Positions 11,116 through 22,019 of a stretch of 64,000 nt of DNA are shown here, in pieces. The translations under genes and the position numbers were made by a program. The notes beneath the pieces were generated by a model. That model saw only the letters and a program-made list of their open reading frames with translations, was not told where the DNA came from and searched no databases. Origin of the DNA: Isoetes taiwanensis (Eukaryota; Streptophyta; Lycopodiopsida; Isoetales; Isoetaceae); contig JAJEKV010000032.1 of the NCBI GenBank assembly GCA_021234155.1, forward strand, positions 12,156,099-12,220,098. Direction: 5' to 3'. How positions within the stretch are numbered: the stretch's first letter is position 1; each line of letters starts with the position of its first letter.

Positions 11116-13600
11116 AATTATACGGCATCAAATATATATCTTAGACCATGTCCATACAAACCAACATTAGTAGACTTGTATGGAGCATGGACAAGTTATT
11201 TAAGTAACTTAGCCAACCTTAGGATGGAATCCATTTCCACATGACTTCACCCTATAGGTGACCCACCATATAGATGTACCCTATTGGAGCCAAGTGGCCT
11301 CATGTGAACCCCTAACACATAAAATGGCAAATCCTAAACCTACGCCACTTTTGACCCCACTAGCTTTTGATCCCAGTTCGCGCTCACATCTTCAATTCGA
11401 GGATCGTCTTTGATTACAGCAACAACTCCAATAGTGTATGCACATCAGAGGGAGGAGCATCTACTGCCCATGCTTGTTGAGTTCAGTCGGGTAAGAATGT
11501 GTGTTGCCACGATCCTCTAGCTGCCCATGGAACTACTGCACTTCGGGAGGGGAGTTACAACCCTTTTGCCTCATCGGATCAGAGAGATGTAACTCAAAGT
11601 AGTCTCATTGGGTGATACCATGAGATTGCATCTCCGACAGGTTACAGTCACAACAGAGCCTGGTTTAGCAAGAGCAGATAAAATGCTCAACCATGGCCAT
11701 TGTCTATTGTTAGTTCAAGTTATTGCCATAACTAGTCTCTTCTATCTGGAGATCCTATCTGTCAACTGGCTCTCCTTTGAGTCTGAGCTCGAGTAGGAGC
11801 TTCCATTTGATGTATCTAAGGTAAATGACATATTTGATATTTGTTTTATTATGATGGATGGATGATCACTACCCTTCTAGGTAGTTTGTCATTGTTATTG
11901 CTAGTGCTTACGTTTTTATGTTGCTTCTGCTAATGTACAGGAGGGCAAAAATGCTTGAATTCTTCTGTAAGCTTATTTTTATAAGCAAGAACTTACAGAA
12001 CCACCATAGCCACAACCTCCATCCAATGAAGTCCAAAGCTCCGCAAGGCTTTCTCTAATAAACCTTGTCTTTATACAAAACTCACACTCTTCAGATTTTT
12101 CTTCCTTTTCATTTACACAATTTAGCAACCCTAACCAGCCACTCTTAACCCTCAATTTTCCATTTTAGAAGATGCGAAAGATTCTTGTAAGTTTTTAAGT
12201 GAAGGAAGATACTTTTGCAAGTTCTTAAGCTAAAGAAGATAGTTTTACCAGCTTTGTGGAATCACTAGCCCTAAATAATGCTCCAAAAAGCAATTAGGAA
12301 TTAGTCACTTTGAGGTTTTAGTTCACCTAAAAGCACAAGAATGTAGGAAAGTTCTTCCACTAACCAAGCAGTTACGTGCCTGGTAATCAACCATCCGTCG
12401 TAGTTTCTAGCTGTAAACTGGCAGGCGACAACGCCACTCGTAAACAAAAGGGAGTTATATTTATTAGATGGTTGTTTGCTATTGTACTTTGGGGGGTTGC
12501 CCATAAACCGTGCGTTTAAGCTTTGAACAAATCAGAGGCTTGGATTTTTTGATCAAAACAGGAAAAAAAGCAATATTTCGGAAACCTAAGATCTAATCTA
12601 TTCATAGAAATAAAAAATCAGGGCAATCGGGTGTCCACAACCAGAGTTATGGGCCTTCAAAGTAGCTCATCCCCTGCCTATCTAGCATGCACCCTTATTT
12701 TTAGTTCATTTTTCATGAAGAAGCACGATAGCAGGTGATCTGTGTGCACGATTCTTGGGCTTCTGTGAGCGGAAGCGGGTACGAAATCTGTGGCGGAAGT
12801 TGGGCAAATGCACGGAAGGCGGGCACCCCTCTCTAATAGGAAGAGAAAAAGTGGATTCTAATATTAATATTCTTTCTTCATCGCACTGTCAAAGAATCTC
12901 ACTATACAAGAATGGAAACCCAAATAATACAACGCCATAAGGTATTTTGGCCATATACATCACACATGTTATGGCCAATCAACAAACACTCTTGAATCAT
13001 CCAAGTCCATGTAAACCAAATTTTTAAAGGTCACACAACAAATCCACGTGTTTCTCTTGATCTATAAATTTTTCCTTTATGTGTCTGTCTATTTTAACGC
13101 TCTTTTTTTCCCATTCTGGCATCATCACATGGCCATTCCAAGCTTGCACCAAAAATTGACCTTACTTGGCATGTCTCAGAATTGTTGCCTTAACATCTGG
13201 TGCTTCACTTTTTCTACTTTTAATTATCATTGCTTCCAAATTTTAAGGACCAATAGCACATTATCTTCTTTCCCTTCTATATTGATTATGTCGCATGATG
13301 TTTTCACATGCATATTTAAGAACGTTCACTATGTCAAGAACAAACACCAAATCCATCACTGGACAAATATTGCATTATCAAACATTGAACATTTTGAGAA
13401 CCAAAGAAAATGCTCGAGGTGGCCTTGGTCATCGCAATAAATTTCTTGTATGTAGTTATTACTATTTTAATTATCCTGCCAAATTATTGCATATGTATAG
13501 AACTTTTCCAATGCTAATAGTAATACTCGTATATGTTACAAATATGGGAAGGGTTATTAATGTTTTGCACAGTTCAGTGTGTTGAGAACAATTAGACGAT
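11116..13600. other. Long stretch without a recognisable gene
   Basis: Only unremarkable short ORFs occur, for example 13048-13440 (+, 130 codons, aromatic-rich, no known motif). One short perfect hairpin lies at 11963-12000: TTCTGTAAG ... CTTACAGAA, with inner arms CTTAT/ATAAG, perhaps a transposon end. There is no codon-usage or domain signal for a gene. Confidence 0.5.
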
Positions 13601-13627
13601 GTTAACATTTAGATTTGTGATGGAGTA

Positions 13628-13773
13628 GATAACGCCCTGGGCCGAGGGTGTTACTGAAAAAAAAAATTTGAGGGCCATCAAAATGGCGAGGGTGTGCGCG
13701 TAGCGCACGCCCGAGCCATTTTGATGGCCCGAAAATTTTTTTTGAAGTAACACCCGAGGGCCAGGGCGTTATC
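13628..13773. mobile_element. 146-bp near-perfect palindrome (foldback MITE-like)
   Basis: The left arm starts GATAACGCCCTGG and the right arm ends CCAGGGCGTTATC. The arms continue inward through GTGTTACT/AGTAACAC and GCCATCAAAATGGC/GCCATTTTGATGGC to the centre GTGCGC-GTA-GCGCAC at about 13700. The whole segment could fold into one long hairpin. There is no coding content. Confidence 0.85.
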
Positions 13774-13857
13774 GCCCTTAACACACTGCCCCGAGAGTTT
13801 TGGGCCATCCGATCATTATCAAAATCGATCTGGATCCGTCCATTTCATAACATCCTA

Positions 13858-14290
13858 GGGTGTTATGGAGTAGCAGTGTGTTATAGCTCCAGTAACACAC
13901 TGATCAAGATTGATCTGAGTCGTTGGATCACTATAAACTTGAGGGGCAGTGTGTTAAGGTGGAGGCTTAAATATCCTTCTTCTTTGTAATGGACTGGGGA
14001 TAATATGAGAGGGATAAAATTTTGGAACGAGGGTGTTATGCCCTAATATAATAATTGAGGATGAAGGCCCATGATTGTTATAGTAGGGCATAAACACCCA
14101 AAGTTCTGGGGTGTTATCTGCCTTAACAAACTGGGCCCAAGAGACTTATGGTGGTATTGTGGTGGTTTTATGGCGATTTGCATAACAAGCCAGGTATTTA
14201 CGGCCATTTGTTGTTTATGTGCCCTCAATGTGTTACTGGTGGGTAACACCACCGTTACCCACTGGGTAAGGTGGGTAACACCAATGCAAC
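13858..14290. repeat. Cluster of further GTGTTA/TAACAC hairpins
   Basis: Related hairpins follow the 146-bp palindrome. CAGTGTGTTA/TAACACACTG lies at 13874-13902. GGGTGTTATGCCCTA paired with TAGGGCATAAACACCC lies at 14032-14100. Repeated GGTGGGTAACACC-type sequence lies at 14235-14282. The shared GTGTTA core suggests several insertions or rearrangements of one foldback family. Confidence 0.65.
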
Positions 14291-14829
14291 CTATATTATC
14301 TGAGTTCAAACTAAAAGGAAAGGTAAAGAGGTTTCGTCATTATACTCAAAATTAAAAGGCAATGAGGTAGCATATTGGGCGTGGAATCTTGGAGGCTTTG
14401 GCAAACGACAAACAAAACCAACGAATATAGTGTGCCGCCAACATTTGCATTTAGATCCAACATGTGGCACGCAATCCTTGCCAAATGTTTGCAGTATGGG
14501 GCTAAAGATTGTGGGCCTCGTTGGAATGTGTCGATTTATTTTTTTATCGAAGAATAAAATAGGACAAGGGAAATGGACGCTGCAACCAACAACCTGCCAT
14601 TATACGTTCAAAAAATCTTTGAATGTCAGCTAGGCACATTCAAAGTCATGTAAGATTGTCATAGAAACTGACATCTTACAAACCTAAAAGAAGACAAACA
14701 TGAAAGTAAAAGAGAAAAAGTGCTGCACAAAGCTGTTTTTTTCTTCTTCTTCCTTGAATGATATCAGTAAGAAAAAAATGTACAATTGATTGGTGTCTTA
14801 TTGGAAATGAAGAATGAGTAAAAGAATCT

Positions 14830-16458
14830 TTAACTTCTGACATGAACCCAATGAGCCATGCTGGGGATCCCCTGGTTAACTGCAAACAACATGTAGTAAC
14901 TTGAAGGGGCCACATTAGGGTTTGAAGGGCCAGTTCCTGTGACAGTATAAGTTCCATCTCCAATAGAAACAGGATCCAAAACTGCAAGTTTAATCAGCCT
15001 CTGGCCCTGACCATAAGAATGAGTAGTAAAAGGAGCACTAACTAAATTCAGCTCTACAATCCCTGTAATAGGCAGATCAGTAGTAATAGTAACTGTAAAA
15101 TCTAAGCTGTAGAACACAACTAGAGGAGCTCCTATAATATTTGGTCTCAAATTAGCAAGATCAGAGCTCAAATATTCTGGTGAGAATGCTTCAATCCTTA
15201 GCTCAGTAGGAAAGTCACCTGTAAATGTGTAGAAATAATGTGTATTCCCTCCTGCAACTAGAATGCGCCCGTCGGCGAGCAAACATGCAGTAGAATGATA
15301 CAACCTTGGAATGTTGGAAGGTTCTAAGACCATGAATCTGAGACCTGCAGGATCATCTGGCTTGTATAGAACAGGATTTAAGCAGGGTTCTGTGGCAAGG
15401 CCAAAACCTTGAGAACCTGAGACTGCACCATTTATGATGAGTATGTGTCTAGATGGAAGTATGATCATGTCCCCCATGGTTCTTCTAAATGGCATGTCCT
15501 CCATGGTCCATTGGGGATTATTAGGATCTGTAGCCATAATTCTGCCACAAGTCTGGGATGCAGGCATTTTTGCTTGAGGATTTAGAAAAGCCCCTAGCTG
15601 TGCCCCTCCACATACCAAAATCTCTGCTGTACTAAACCCTGTATCTGCTAACAATGGTAGCATGACAGATGATCCTGCAGAAGGGTAGCACCTTGGCTCC
15701 CCTGGAATTGTAGGGTATTCTTGCAATATTCTGTTTTTGTTATAATCAAATCTGATAGAATCCCTATTTGCAAAGATGAAGAGTGAACCATCTGGTAGCA
15801 GATGAACATAAGGGTATAAGTTGTCAATCTGCATGTCATGTGTTTGGGATAGAAAGGGAAGTGCAATGGCAGCAGAGTCTGCAGCTTTAGGAACAAATTC
15901 ATAATTGAACACATCTCTACCTCCAATTACGATTATTCTGCCATCAGGAAGGAGTTGATTTGTTGCATACCAGCGTCCTGCAGCAAGGGAATCGGAGGAT
16001 TCAATCCAATCACAGCCTCCAGGTTCGGCACAAGGGGAAAATTTTCGAATCTTGGACCTGCCATCAAAATCGCCCCCCGTTTGTATCAGAGTACCATCGG
16101 CAGCAAATTGGCCGGAAGAACACCATGTGTCAGTTAGAATAGTAAGAGGCCTGATTTTATTTGTGGAAGGATCAAACAGGACAGAATGAGCTGTGCAATC
16201 TATCTTCAATACCTTTTCGGTCGGATCTCTGCGGCAACGCCCACCGCCGAGAAGAACCTTAGAGGTGCCAATGTCCGTGCGATCCAGCAGAACCACTGTG
16301 CCAAATCGAGTGACAGCGGCATGCATTGTGGCAATACCAGCGTTTTCGACCAGGATTTCCCATGAACCTGGCAGAGGATTAACAGCGACCCAGTTGAAAC
16401 AAGCCAAAATCAGAAGCAGGGCCTCGATATGGGCGAGAACAGACCCCGATTCCGGCAT
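14830..16458 (-). CDS. Glyoxal/galactose oxidase-like copper-radical oxidase, secreted
   Basis: This 542-residue protein is of the plant aldehyde oxidase GLOX family. In this family a mononuclear copper and a Tyr-Cys radical cofactor oxidise aldehydes or alcohols with O2, giving H2O2 in the cell wall. Residues 8-28 form a hydrophobic signal peptide ending near VAVNPLPG. The N-terminal glyoxal oxidase domain contains WCSSGQ (Cys113, cofactor cysteine), FNYEF (Tyr186, radical tyrosine) and LYHST (Tyr387, His388). The C-terminal DUF1929-like domain ends MAHWVHV (His536). All five active-site residues are present, so catalysis is plausible. The reading frame stays open for 87 more codons upstream (to 16719), but the start at 16458 begins right at the signal peptide and gives the usual family length. 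The gene is intronless. It stands alone among repeats; its physiological substrate cannot be read from sequence. Confidence 0.93.
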   Translation of the reverse strand: MPESGSVLAHIEALLLILACFNWVAVNPLPGSWEILVENAGIATMHAAVTRFGTVVLLDRTDIGTSKVLLGGGRCRRDPTEKVLKIDCTAHSVLFDPSTNKIRPLTILTDTWCSSGQFAADGTLIQTGGDFDGRSKIRKFSPCAEPGGCDWIESSDSLAAGRWYATNQLLPDGRIIVIGGRDVFNYEFVPKAADSAAIALPFLSQTHDMQIDNLYPYVHLLPDGSLFIFANRDSIRFDYNKNRILQEYPTIPGEPRCYPSAGSSVMLPLLADTGFSTAEILVCGGAQLGAFLNPQAKMPASQTCGRIMATDPNNPQWTMEDMPFRRTMGDMIILPSRHILIINGAVSGSQGFGLATEPCLNPVLYKPDDPAGLRFMVLEPSNIPRLYHSTACLLADGRILVAGGNTHYFYTFTGDFPTELRIEAFSPEYLSSDLANLRPNIIGAPLVVFYSLDFTVTITTDLPITGIVELNLVSAPFTTHSYGQGQRLIKLAVLDPVSIGDGTYTVTGTGPSNPNVAPSSYYMLFAVNQGIPSMAHWVHVRS

Positions 16459-16640
16459 GTTTGAGCTCTGAGCAGAGCAGGGAGGAAAAAATACAGAGCA
16501 TTTTAACACTAGACTAAACGCGCCATAAAATGGGTGGCAGGGAATCAACAATATGGAGGCATCGTGTACTTTGACGGCCAAGATATTATTGTATATTTTA
16601 ATAATATTAATATTGTTGTATGCGAGGACCCGACGCATGG
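16459..16640 (-). promoter_or_regulatory. Probable promoter region of the oxidase gene
   Basis: Upstream of the chosen ATG is an AT-rich segment (about 16580-16620). On the minus strand it contains AATATTATTAAAATATACAA, a TATA-like stretch about 130-150 bp before the start. This is inferred from position and composition only. Confidence 0.3.
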
Positions 16641-16719
16641 CTGATACCGGTTCACGTAAACACCAAGCGAGACCAAGACCAAAATGACCAAGGGAAATAG
16701 AACCATATTTCTTCCTCAA

Positions 16720-17239
16720 GCATTCAAATTCAATTCAACTCAATTCTTAAGCATTAAGCATTCTTTATGCATTAAGAATGGCAGCACATTATTGTTTTCT
16801 TTCGCATATGGCCAAAGTGATCCCTTTGTACGTCCCCAGTTCCATGTGCCATTTCGTTCCCATTATCCCTTGTGGGCCTAGCCTTTTACTGGATCCATTT
16901 CCACACTTTGCCTATCCACAATTCACTTCCACAAGCCTAGCCTTTTACTTTGATTATGGCCCCTAACTGTTCTTCCCACAAGGACCTAACTAATACTTGA
17001 TACTGCATATTGTCAAAAGTGGGGTGAAATCGTAAAAAGTGGACGTAAAATCGTTAAAAGCAGTGGAAATCATGCATCTTTCTCAGTCAAGTCATTTTTG
17101 TCCTAAAGAAGGAGTCATTTTTGTCCTACAGAAGTACAATTAAAATTTATATAACTGGTAAAGCTGCAGGTGGTGTTGGATTCGTCTCAGTAGGTGGGGA
17201 ATGTTCAGTGCATGTTGGTCATTGGGACAAGCTGGATTG
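16720..17239. other. Intergenic stretch, no gene seen
   Basis: A short local duplication (GTCATTTTTGTCCTA, near 17090 and 17115) and two GTGG...AAATCGT-like repeats near 17020 are the only structure I see. Confidence 0.5.
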
Positions 17240-17458
17240 GTTGTAAACAGGCAATACTATTCTTAAAGATGGGAAGACTATTGCCACTTTTTGCCTTCCT
17301 TTTGGTAAATAAAGCCTATTTATATGAGATGAAAGCTTAAAGTTGAGGTAATATTATAAGTTCAGATTCTATAGTTACTTTGGGTAACATGACATACATT
17401 TTAGAGCACGTTTAAAACATTTGATAACCACACAAGCTTGAGGATGATTCACTACATG
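17240..17458. repeat. Direct repeat of about 215 bp, copy 1
   Basis: GTAAACAGGCAATACTATTC through AACAAGCTT-like sequence matches 18936-19141 over its whole length with scattered differences. The two copies flank a retroelement gag fragment. They could be short LTRs, but TG...CA ends and target duplications are not evident. Confidence 0.7.
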
Positions 17459-18478
17459 AGATAATGCTTTGTCATATACACATCATCAATCAACATTATG
17501 GAGGTTTAACTAACGAGACTTTGAAGAAGGTACTGAAAAGACTTTTCATATGCTGCTTTTGCACTGTTGGTTGCTCGCATAAGAAATTTAGAACTGGTCC
17601 AAACAAATTTTTGAACCTAGTTCAAACTACTCACCGACGTTCTTCAATGCAATCTAAATTCACATCGCTCAATTGCACAAAACACATTGTACAAAAGAGA
17701 GAGAGAAAAAAACAAACAAACTCACATCATTGATGCTTGATTTAAATGAAGAGACGTGTAGAATAAAAGAATCATTCGGGATAAAAGATACTTAATATAA
17801 AAAAAAGGGGGTTAAGTGGATCCATCTCGACCATTGACGAAAGTAAAAAGAAATTCTCCACCGTGAATCTTTGAACAATGATAGTGCTTACCTTGGTGTT
17901 ATTTAACAGGTATTCACCTTGGTCATCATGAGTTTTGTCATTACCCACTATATAGTTTTTGAAGACGGGAGCTGCTCGCACCTTTACTCCTTCTGCCTGG
18001 TCTGGCATTTTTAGTTTGCACCTTCAATGCTTTTTTATCTATCCTCTTATAATCTAGTTACAAACATAACTGATGTTAAATCTTCAATACAAGCTTCAAT
18101 GAAGCATGTGTTAACCGCAGCCACTTTCTTAACACCCTTAGCCTTTGTGTTTGTCATTACTTGGCCGAATTTAACCTCGGGCATTCTTTACTATAGTGAC
18201 CAATTTTATCACACCTTGGACAAGGCCTCCTATAGCATGTCTCCTGCCCATTCTCCTACAATGGTTGCAAATACCAGCAACATGGCCTTTTAATCTCCTC
18301 ATAAGTATTTGCATTTATTCCATCATAGTCTTTATTTGCTTACTGAGCTGTTCTTCTTGCTTAACCAACTGCATCCTCATTTCTTCTTGTTGCTTCTTCA
18401 TTTCTTCTTGAATAAGCCTCAATTGCTCCTTCAAATCCATAGTCTCTCTTTTCTCATCTTTCTCTATTCTATCCTATT

Positions 18479-18943
18479 CTATTCTATTCTAACCGCATAA
18501 AATGAAGCAAAATTGTTAGGATACTTATGATTGATACCTTTTATCCAATATCCAGTAGATCTATACTCAGACTCTAGTAGTTTTGCGGCTGAGAGACTCA
18601 AAGGCCTTGCTTTGTTAGAGAGTTGCGGGATTGTAGTGAATTCTTCAGCTCGTCTTAGTAGTTTATAGTTTATTCTTGGTTTCATTCTCAGATTATATAT
18701 AAAAAAGTAAATCACTGCTAAAAGACAATTCTCTATATGTTTTTCCTGGAATACATTGTAATAATGTAAAAATCTCTCCATGTAATCTATTACCTCTTCT
18801 ACAGCTTGTAGTTGGAAGGTATGCAACTCGTGGACCAAGGTTCCTGTACTAAGTGCTACATCAAATCTTGTAATAAAAGAATTACACAAAGAATCCCAAG
18901 TTAGTTCTTCATGTATAGTAAAATGCTCATACCATGTAAACAT
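18479..18943 (-). pseudogene. Retrotransposon gag-domain fragment
   Basis: The 154-codon frame begins TWYEHFTIHEELTWDSLCNSFITRF and continues LHTFQLQAVEEVIDYMERFLHYYN. This matches the Retrotrans_gag pattern (W...W..L...F..RF, then about 20 residues to a helix with V-x-x-Y-x-x-R-F). It starts in mid-domain exactly where the 18936-19141 repeat begins, so it is 5'-truncated. The tail is Ser/Leu-rich without a zinc knuckle. It is probably Ty3-type, and inactive. Confidence 0.6.
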
Positions 18944-19141
18944 GCAATACTATTCTTAAAGACGGCAAGACTTTTGCCACATTTTCATTCCTTTGAGTAA
19001 ATAAAGCCTATTTATAAGAGATGAAAGCGTAAAATTGAGGTTATATTATATGTCTAAATTCTATAGTTATCCAGGGTAACATGATATATATTTTAGGGTA
19101 TAAAACCTTTGATGACCAAACAAGCTTCAGGATTCACGACA
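18936..19141. repeat. Direct repeat of about 215 bp, copy 2
   Basis: This is the second copy of the repeat at 17240-17458. Its right edge lies at the point where the copia integrase reading frame to the right stops being recognisable (after LDLVHTD), so this repeat-gag-repeat block appears to have broken the copia element. Confidence 0.7.
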
Positions 19142-19810
19142 TGAATCAGTGTGAACAAGATCCAGAACCCCTCGTGCTCTTTTAGTAGATTTCTTGAAGC
19201 TAAGTCTGGTATATTTCCCTAACATGCATCCCTCACAAATGAAGTTCTCATGTTTTTCCATTTCTGCAACAATTATTCCTTTCTTAATCATGTAATTTAT
19301 GTTATTGACATAGGTGTGTCCTAACCTCTCATGCCATTGTCTAATTGATAACAAAGCTGTAAAGTTTATTGAGCATTCTCCCCTTGCTTTTTCAAGTGCA
19401 AATAAATTTCCAGCCCTTTTGGCTATGAATTTCAATTCATCCTTAAGGAAAACATTACAATGTTGTTTTTCAAAACAGACCTTGTAGCCTAAATCAACAA
19501 GCTGGCTAACAGAAATCAAATTCCTCACTATTGAAGGTACACAAAGTACATTTTTGAGTTCAACTGGTTGACCATTCAGGTCATAAATTTCTAACAGTCC
19601 TGACTCCTCTATTTGCTGCAAATTTCTATCTCCAAGCTCGATATAACTAGAGATGCCTCTTGTTTTCTCCTTTAGATCACTGCCATCTTTAATCACGCAT
19701 CTTTCAGCTCCCGAATCTAGAATAAATAGATCACTTTTTTCTTTAGTTGTACTGATATTTAAAGTCTGAAGCAAATCAGGGTTTTGAGTTACCTCAGTAT
19801 TTTCGTCCAC
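19127..19810 (-). pseudogene. Ty1/copia polyprotein fragment: protease and GAG-pre-integrase
   Basis: The 227-codon frame contains the aspartic protease motif (LFILDSGAERCVI) and then ELGDRNLQQIEESG. The GAG-pre-integrase domain follows with WHERLGH, CEGC and GKYTRLSF. It ends at LDLVHTD, the start of the integrase core, where the copia sequence is cut by the 215-bp repeat. Zinc knuckles lie upstream in the same orientation (19811-20160), and the gag N-terminus with primer site lies at 21158-21430. It is truncated, so not autonomous. Confidence 0.85.
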
Positions 19811-20160
19811 CTCTTCTGCATCTTCATTGTTAACCTCCTTGGTTAAATTAATTCTGGCAACACTCCTTCCTCTTCCTCTTCCTCTTCCTCTTCCTCTTCC
19901 TCTTCCTCTTCCTCTATTATTGAATTTTCCTCTAGATTCATCTCTGGAATCTCCTCTTCCTTTTATAAAATTCCTTGGGCTAGAACAATTTGCTGCTTGA
20001 TGTCCTAAACCTTCACAATTGTAGCATCTGTTTTCTCTTGACAGTTTAGGGCAGTTATGTTTGAGATGGCCATAATTATTGCAATGGTAACAAGGTCCTT
20101 TTTTCTTATCATTAGCTTTCCCTTTCCCAGCATATAGTATTTCAGAATGTTCTATTCTAT
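19811..20160 (-). pseudogene. Copia gag C-terminus with two CCHC zinc knuckles and an Arg-Gly tract
   Basis: On the minus strand 19980-20110 encodes CYHCNNYGHLKHNC and then CYNCEGLGHQAANC, two CX2CX4HX4C nucleic-acid-binding knuckles. They are followed by an (Arg-Gly)n stretch from a hexanucleotide CCTCTT repeat at 19866-19915. The frame leads towards the protease ORF. It is interrupted at its 5' side near 20160-20390, where other sequence begins. Confidence 0.75.
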
Positions 20161-20389
20161 TCCTTGATTATAAGTTTCTGTTCTAACTCAGTCCTAACCA
20201 TTAATTCTGCCTTCTCCCTGTTTTTTGCAACATTCCTGACTAATGTAGATAATTGTTCATAATTTGAAAAATCCCTTGCTATTGTCATCACTTGATGATC
20301 ATTTGTAATAGTTACTCCAGCTGCTTCTAAGTCTGCTATGAGATTATCAATGAAAAAATTCTGTCAATTGACAGGATGGTGGCTTTGCA

Positions 20390-21150
20390 ATAGACTCTTT
20401 TGTGGGGGAATATATTTTATATGAATACTACATATCAAGTGTCAGCAATCAAAATCCCATGCTAGTTTGGAGATTGAACACCTACCTAAGACAGAGGACC
20501 AAAGATCTGTGTGGCCAGCAAAGAAGGGCATACCCAAAGGGGTGATAGTTAAGAGTGGCAACTGCTCTTTCAAATTCCCTTTGAAATATACTAATAGATG
20601 GGAAATATACAAAATGTTTCCAGATCTAAAAATCAAAGGACTGGAAGAACCACCAAGCAAAGTGCTAAAAAGGATAAGGATCCTCATCGTCAAGTACAAA
20701 GCGCTCCTAGAGATCCACCCACACCTGTTGGAGTTCTAATAAACCACACCATTGCTCATGCAACTATCATCCTAAGCGCTCCTAGTCGGGGAGGAGAAAC
20801 TAGATCCCACTAATGCTGCAAATCTAACCATTGGATCAATAGCTGAGTCTATCATCTCTGCAACAATGGGGGACTTGTCGACAACAGATGGTTAGACATG
20901 GAAAGTGGTAGGGGCCAGGCCAAGGGATAATCAGAAATATTGCGCGAAATAGTGGAGGACCTCGCCCAAAATCCCCTCATTAGGTATCTTTCAGCACTCA
21001 TATTTTCTTTGGAGTAAATAATCCTTTCCCTCAGTACATTAATGACGTAACAAGCTCAGAGAAGGCGGCATTTCTCTGAGCTCCCTAGGACTCATCCCTC
21101 TGACCTTCAACAAATTACTAGACCCCAATTTTACTGTAATTATACTTTTA
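20390..21150 (+). pseudogene. Insertion with LINE ORF1-like remnants splitting copia gag
   Basis: This block interrupts the copia gag. It holds a 90-codon plus-strand frame (20467-20739). About 170 bases later a second short frame reads TWKVVGARPRDNQKY, like the W-K-x-V motif common in plant LINE ORF1 proteins. Stops separate the pieces. Orientation and content differ from the copia on both sides, so I read it as a nested LINE 5' fragment, but the assignment is tentative. Confidence 0.35.
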
Positions 21151-21157
21151 GCCTCTA

Positions 21158-21427
21158 TTAATTTTGCAGATATACTAACCTCCTTGCGGTCACTTTAGAG
21201 CTTGAATTGTCACTTGTTTTCTCCTTTCCTTTGTTTGAGTCACTGACTTCTCCATCCATATTTGCATCCTCTCCAACATATGTCCATAATCCTTCTACTT
21301 CAAGTACCTCTTTAATTTTTTCTTTCCACACTTGGAATCCTCCTGTTCCCTTGAACACCTCAACTGCACTCAATAATGAAGCACCCACTCTAGTAGTCAT
21401 GATTAAAAAAGCCTGCTCTGATACCAA
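21158..21427 (-). pseudogene. Copia gag N-terminal fragment
   Basis: The 89-codon frame includes VEVFKGTGGFQVWKEKIKEVLEVEGLW, the classic N-terminus of plant copia gag (F-x-G-x-x-F-x-x-W-x-x-x-I). It follows the primer binding site at 21415-21426 at the expected spacing. Its continuation to the zinc knuckles is broken by the block at 20390-21150. Confidence 0.75.
21415..21426 (-). other. Primer binding site of the copia element
   Basis: The minus strand reads TGGTATCAGAGC, the standard plant primer site for initiator tRNA-Met, directly after an LTR-like end. It fixes the element's orientation and places its 5' LTR from 21429 rightwards. Confidence 0.85.
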
Positions 21428-21428
21428 A

Positions 21429-22019
21429 TGAAAGAAAATGATAACTTGTGTGCTGAGATCTTCAATTAATTAATCAAAGACTAACTAGACAATATAGATC
21501 ACTTCAAGGCATATAACAAGTAAAGTAATCATATAACAATATGATTATTGCAAGCTAACTGATCCAATATTGGTATGAACCATTGAAACTTATTTCATAC
21601 AAGTCCCGAGAGCCCAAGCCTCATGTCGAATGAGCTGTATCCGATCACCTTATTTGTTTCCCCATTCTCCTTATCAATTTATAGGGCCAAATCCTCACCG
21701 ACTGGTATGGATTCGGCCGATTAGGAGCCAAGCTCGGCCACTTCATAGATCTCCGGACTTGCCAAATTCATAGTCGAATTTGCCTCCAAAAATGAACATT
21801 TGCTTTTGTATCTCCTTTGCAATAATAATTCTAATATTCAATGGTTGAACCCCTAATTCAAATATTTAATGGTTAAGGTCCCAAATGATATACTTACCAT
21901 GACCTTACCAATAGTTTAGCCTTTAAACTTAGCTTGCCCCTTCATATAACATTTTTGCTTCATATGCACTTAACTACTTCAACTTTAGCATGATCATTTT
22001 CTACACTTGATACTTTCTC
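21429..22019 (-). mobile_element. Probable 5' LTR of the copia element (right edge unclear)
   Basis: The LTR should start at TGAAAGAAAATG next to the primer site and run rightwards. No matching 3' LTR survives in the window, so the other edge cannot be set; LINE sequence begins near 22020. There are no ORFs. Confidence 0.45.

Noticed and set aside
17240-19141. Complete short LTR retrotransposon
   Set aside because: The repeats lack TG...CA ends, there is no primer site or polypurine tract, and gag starts mid-domain.
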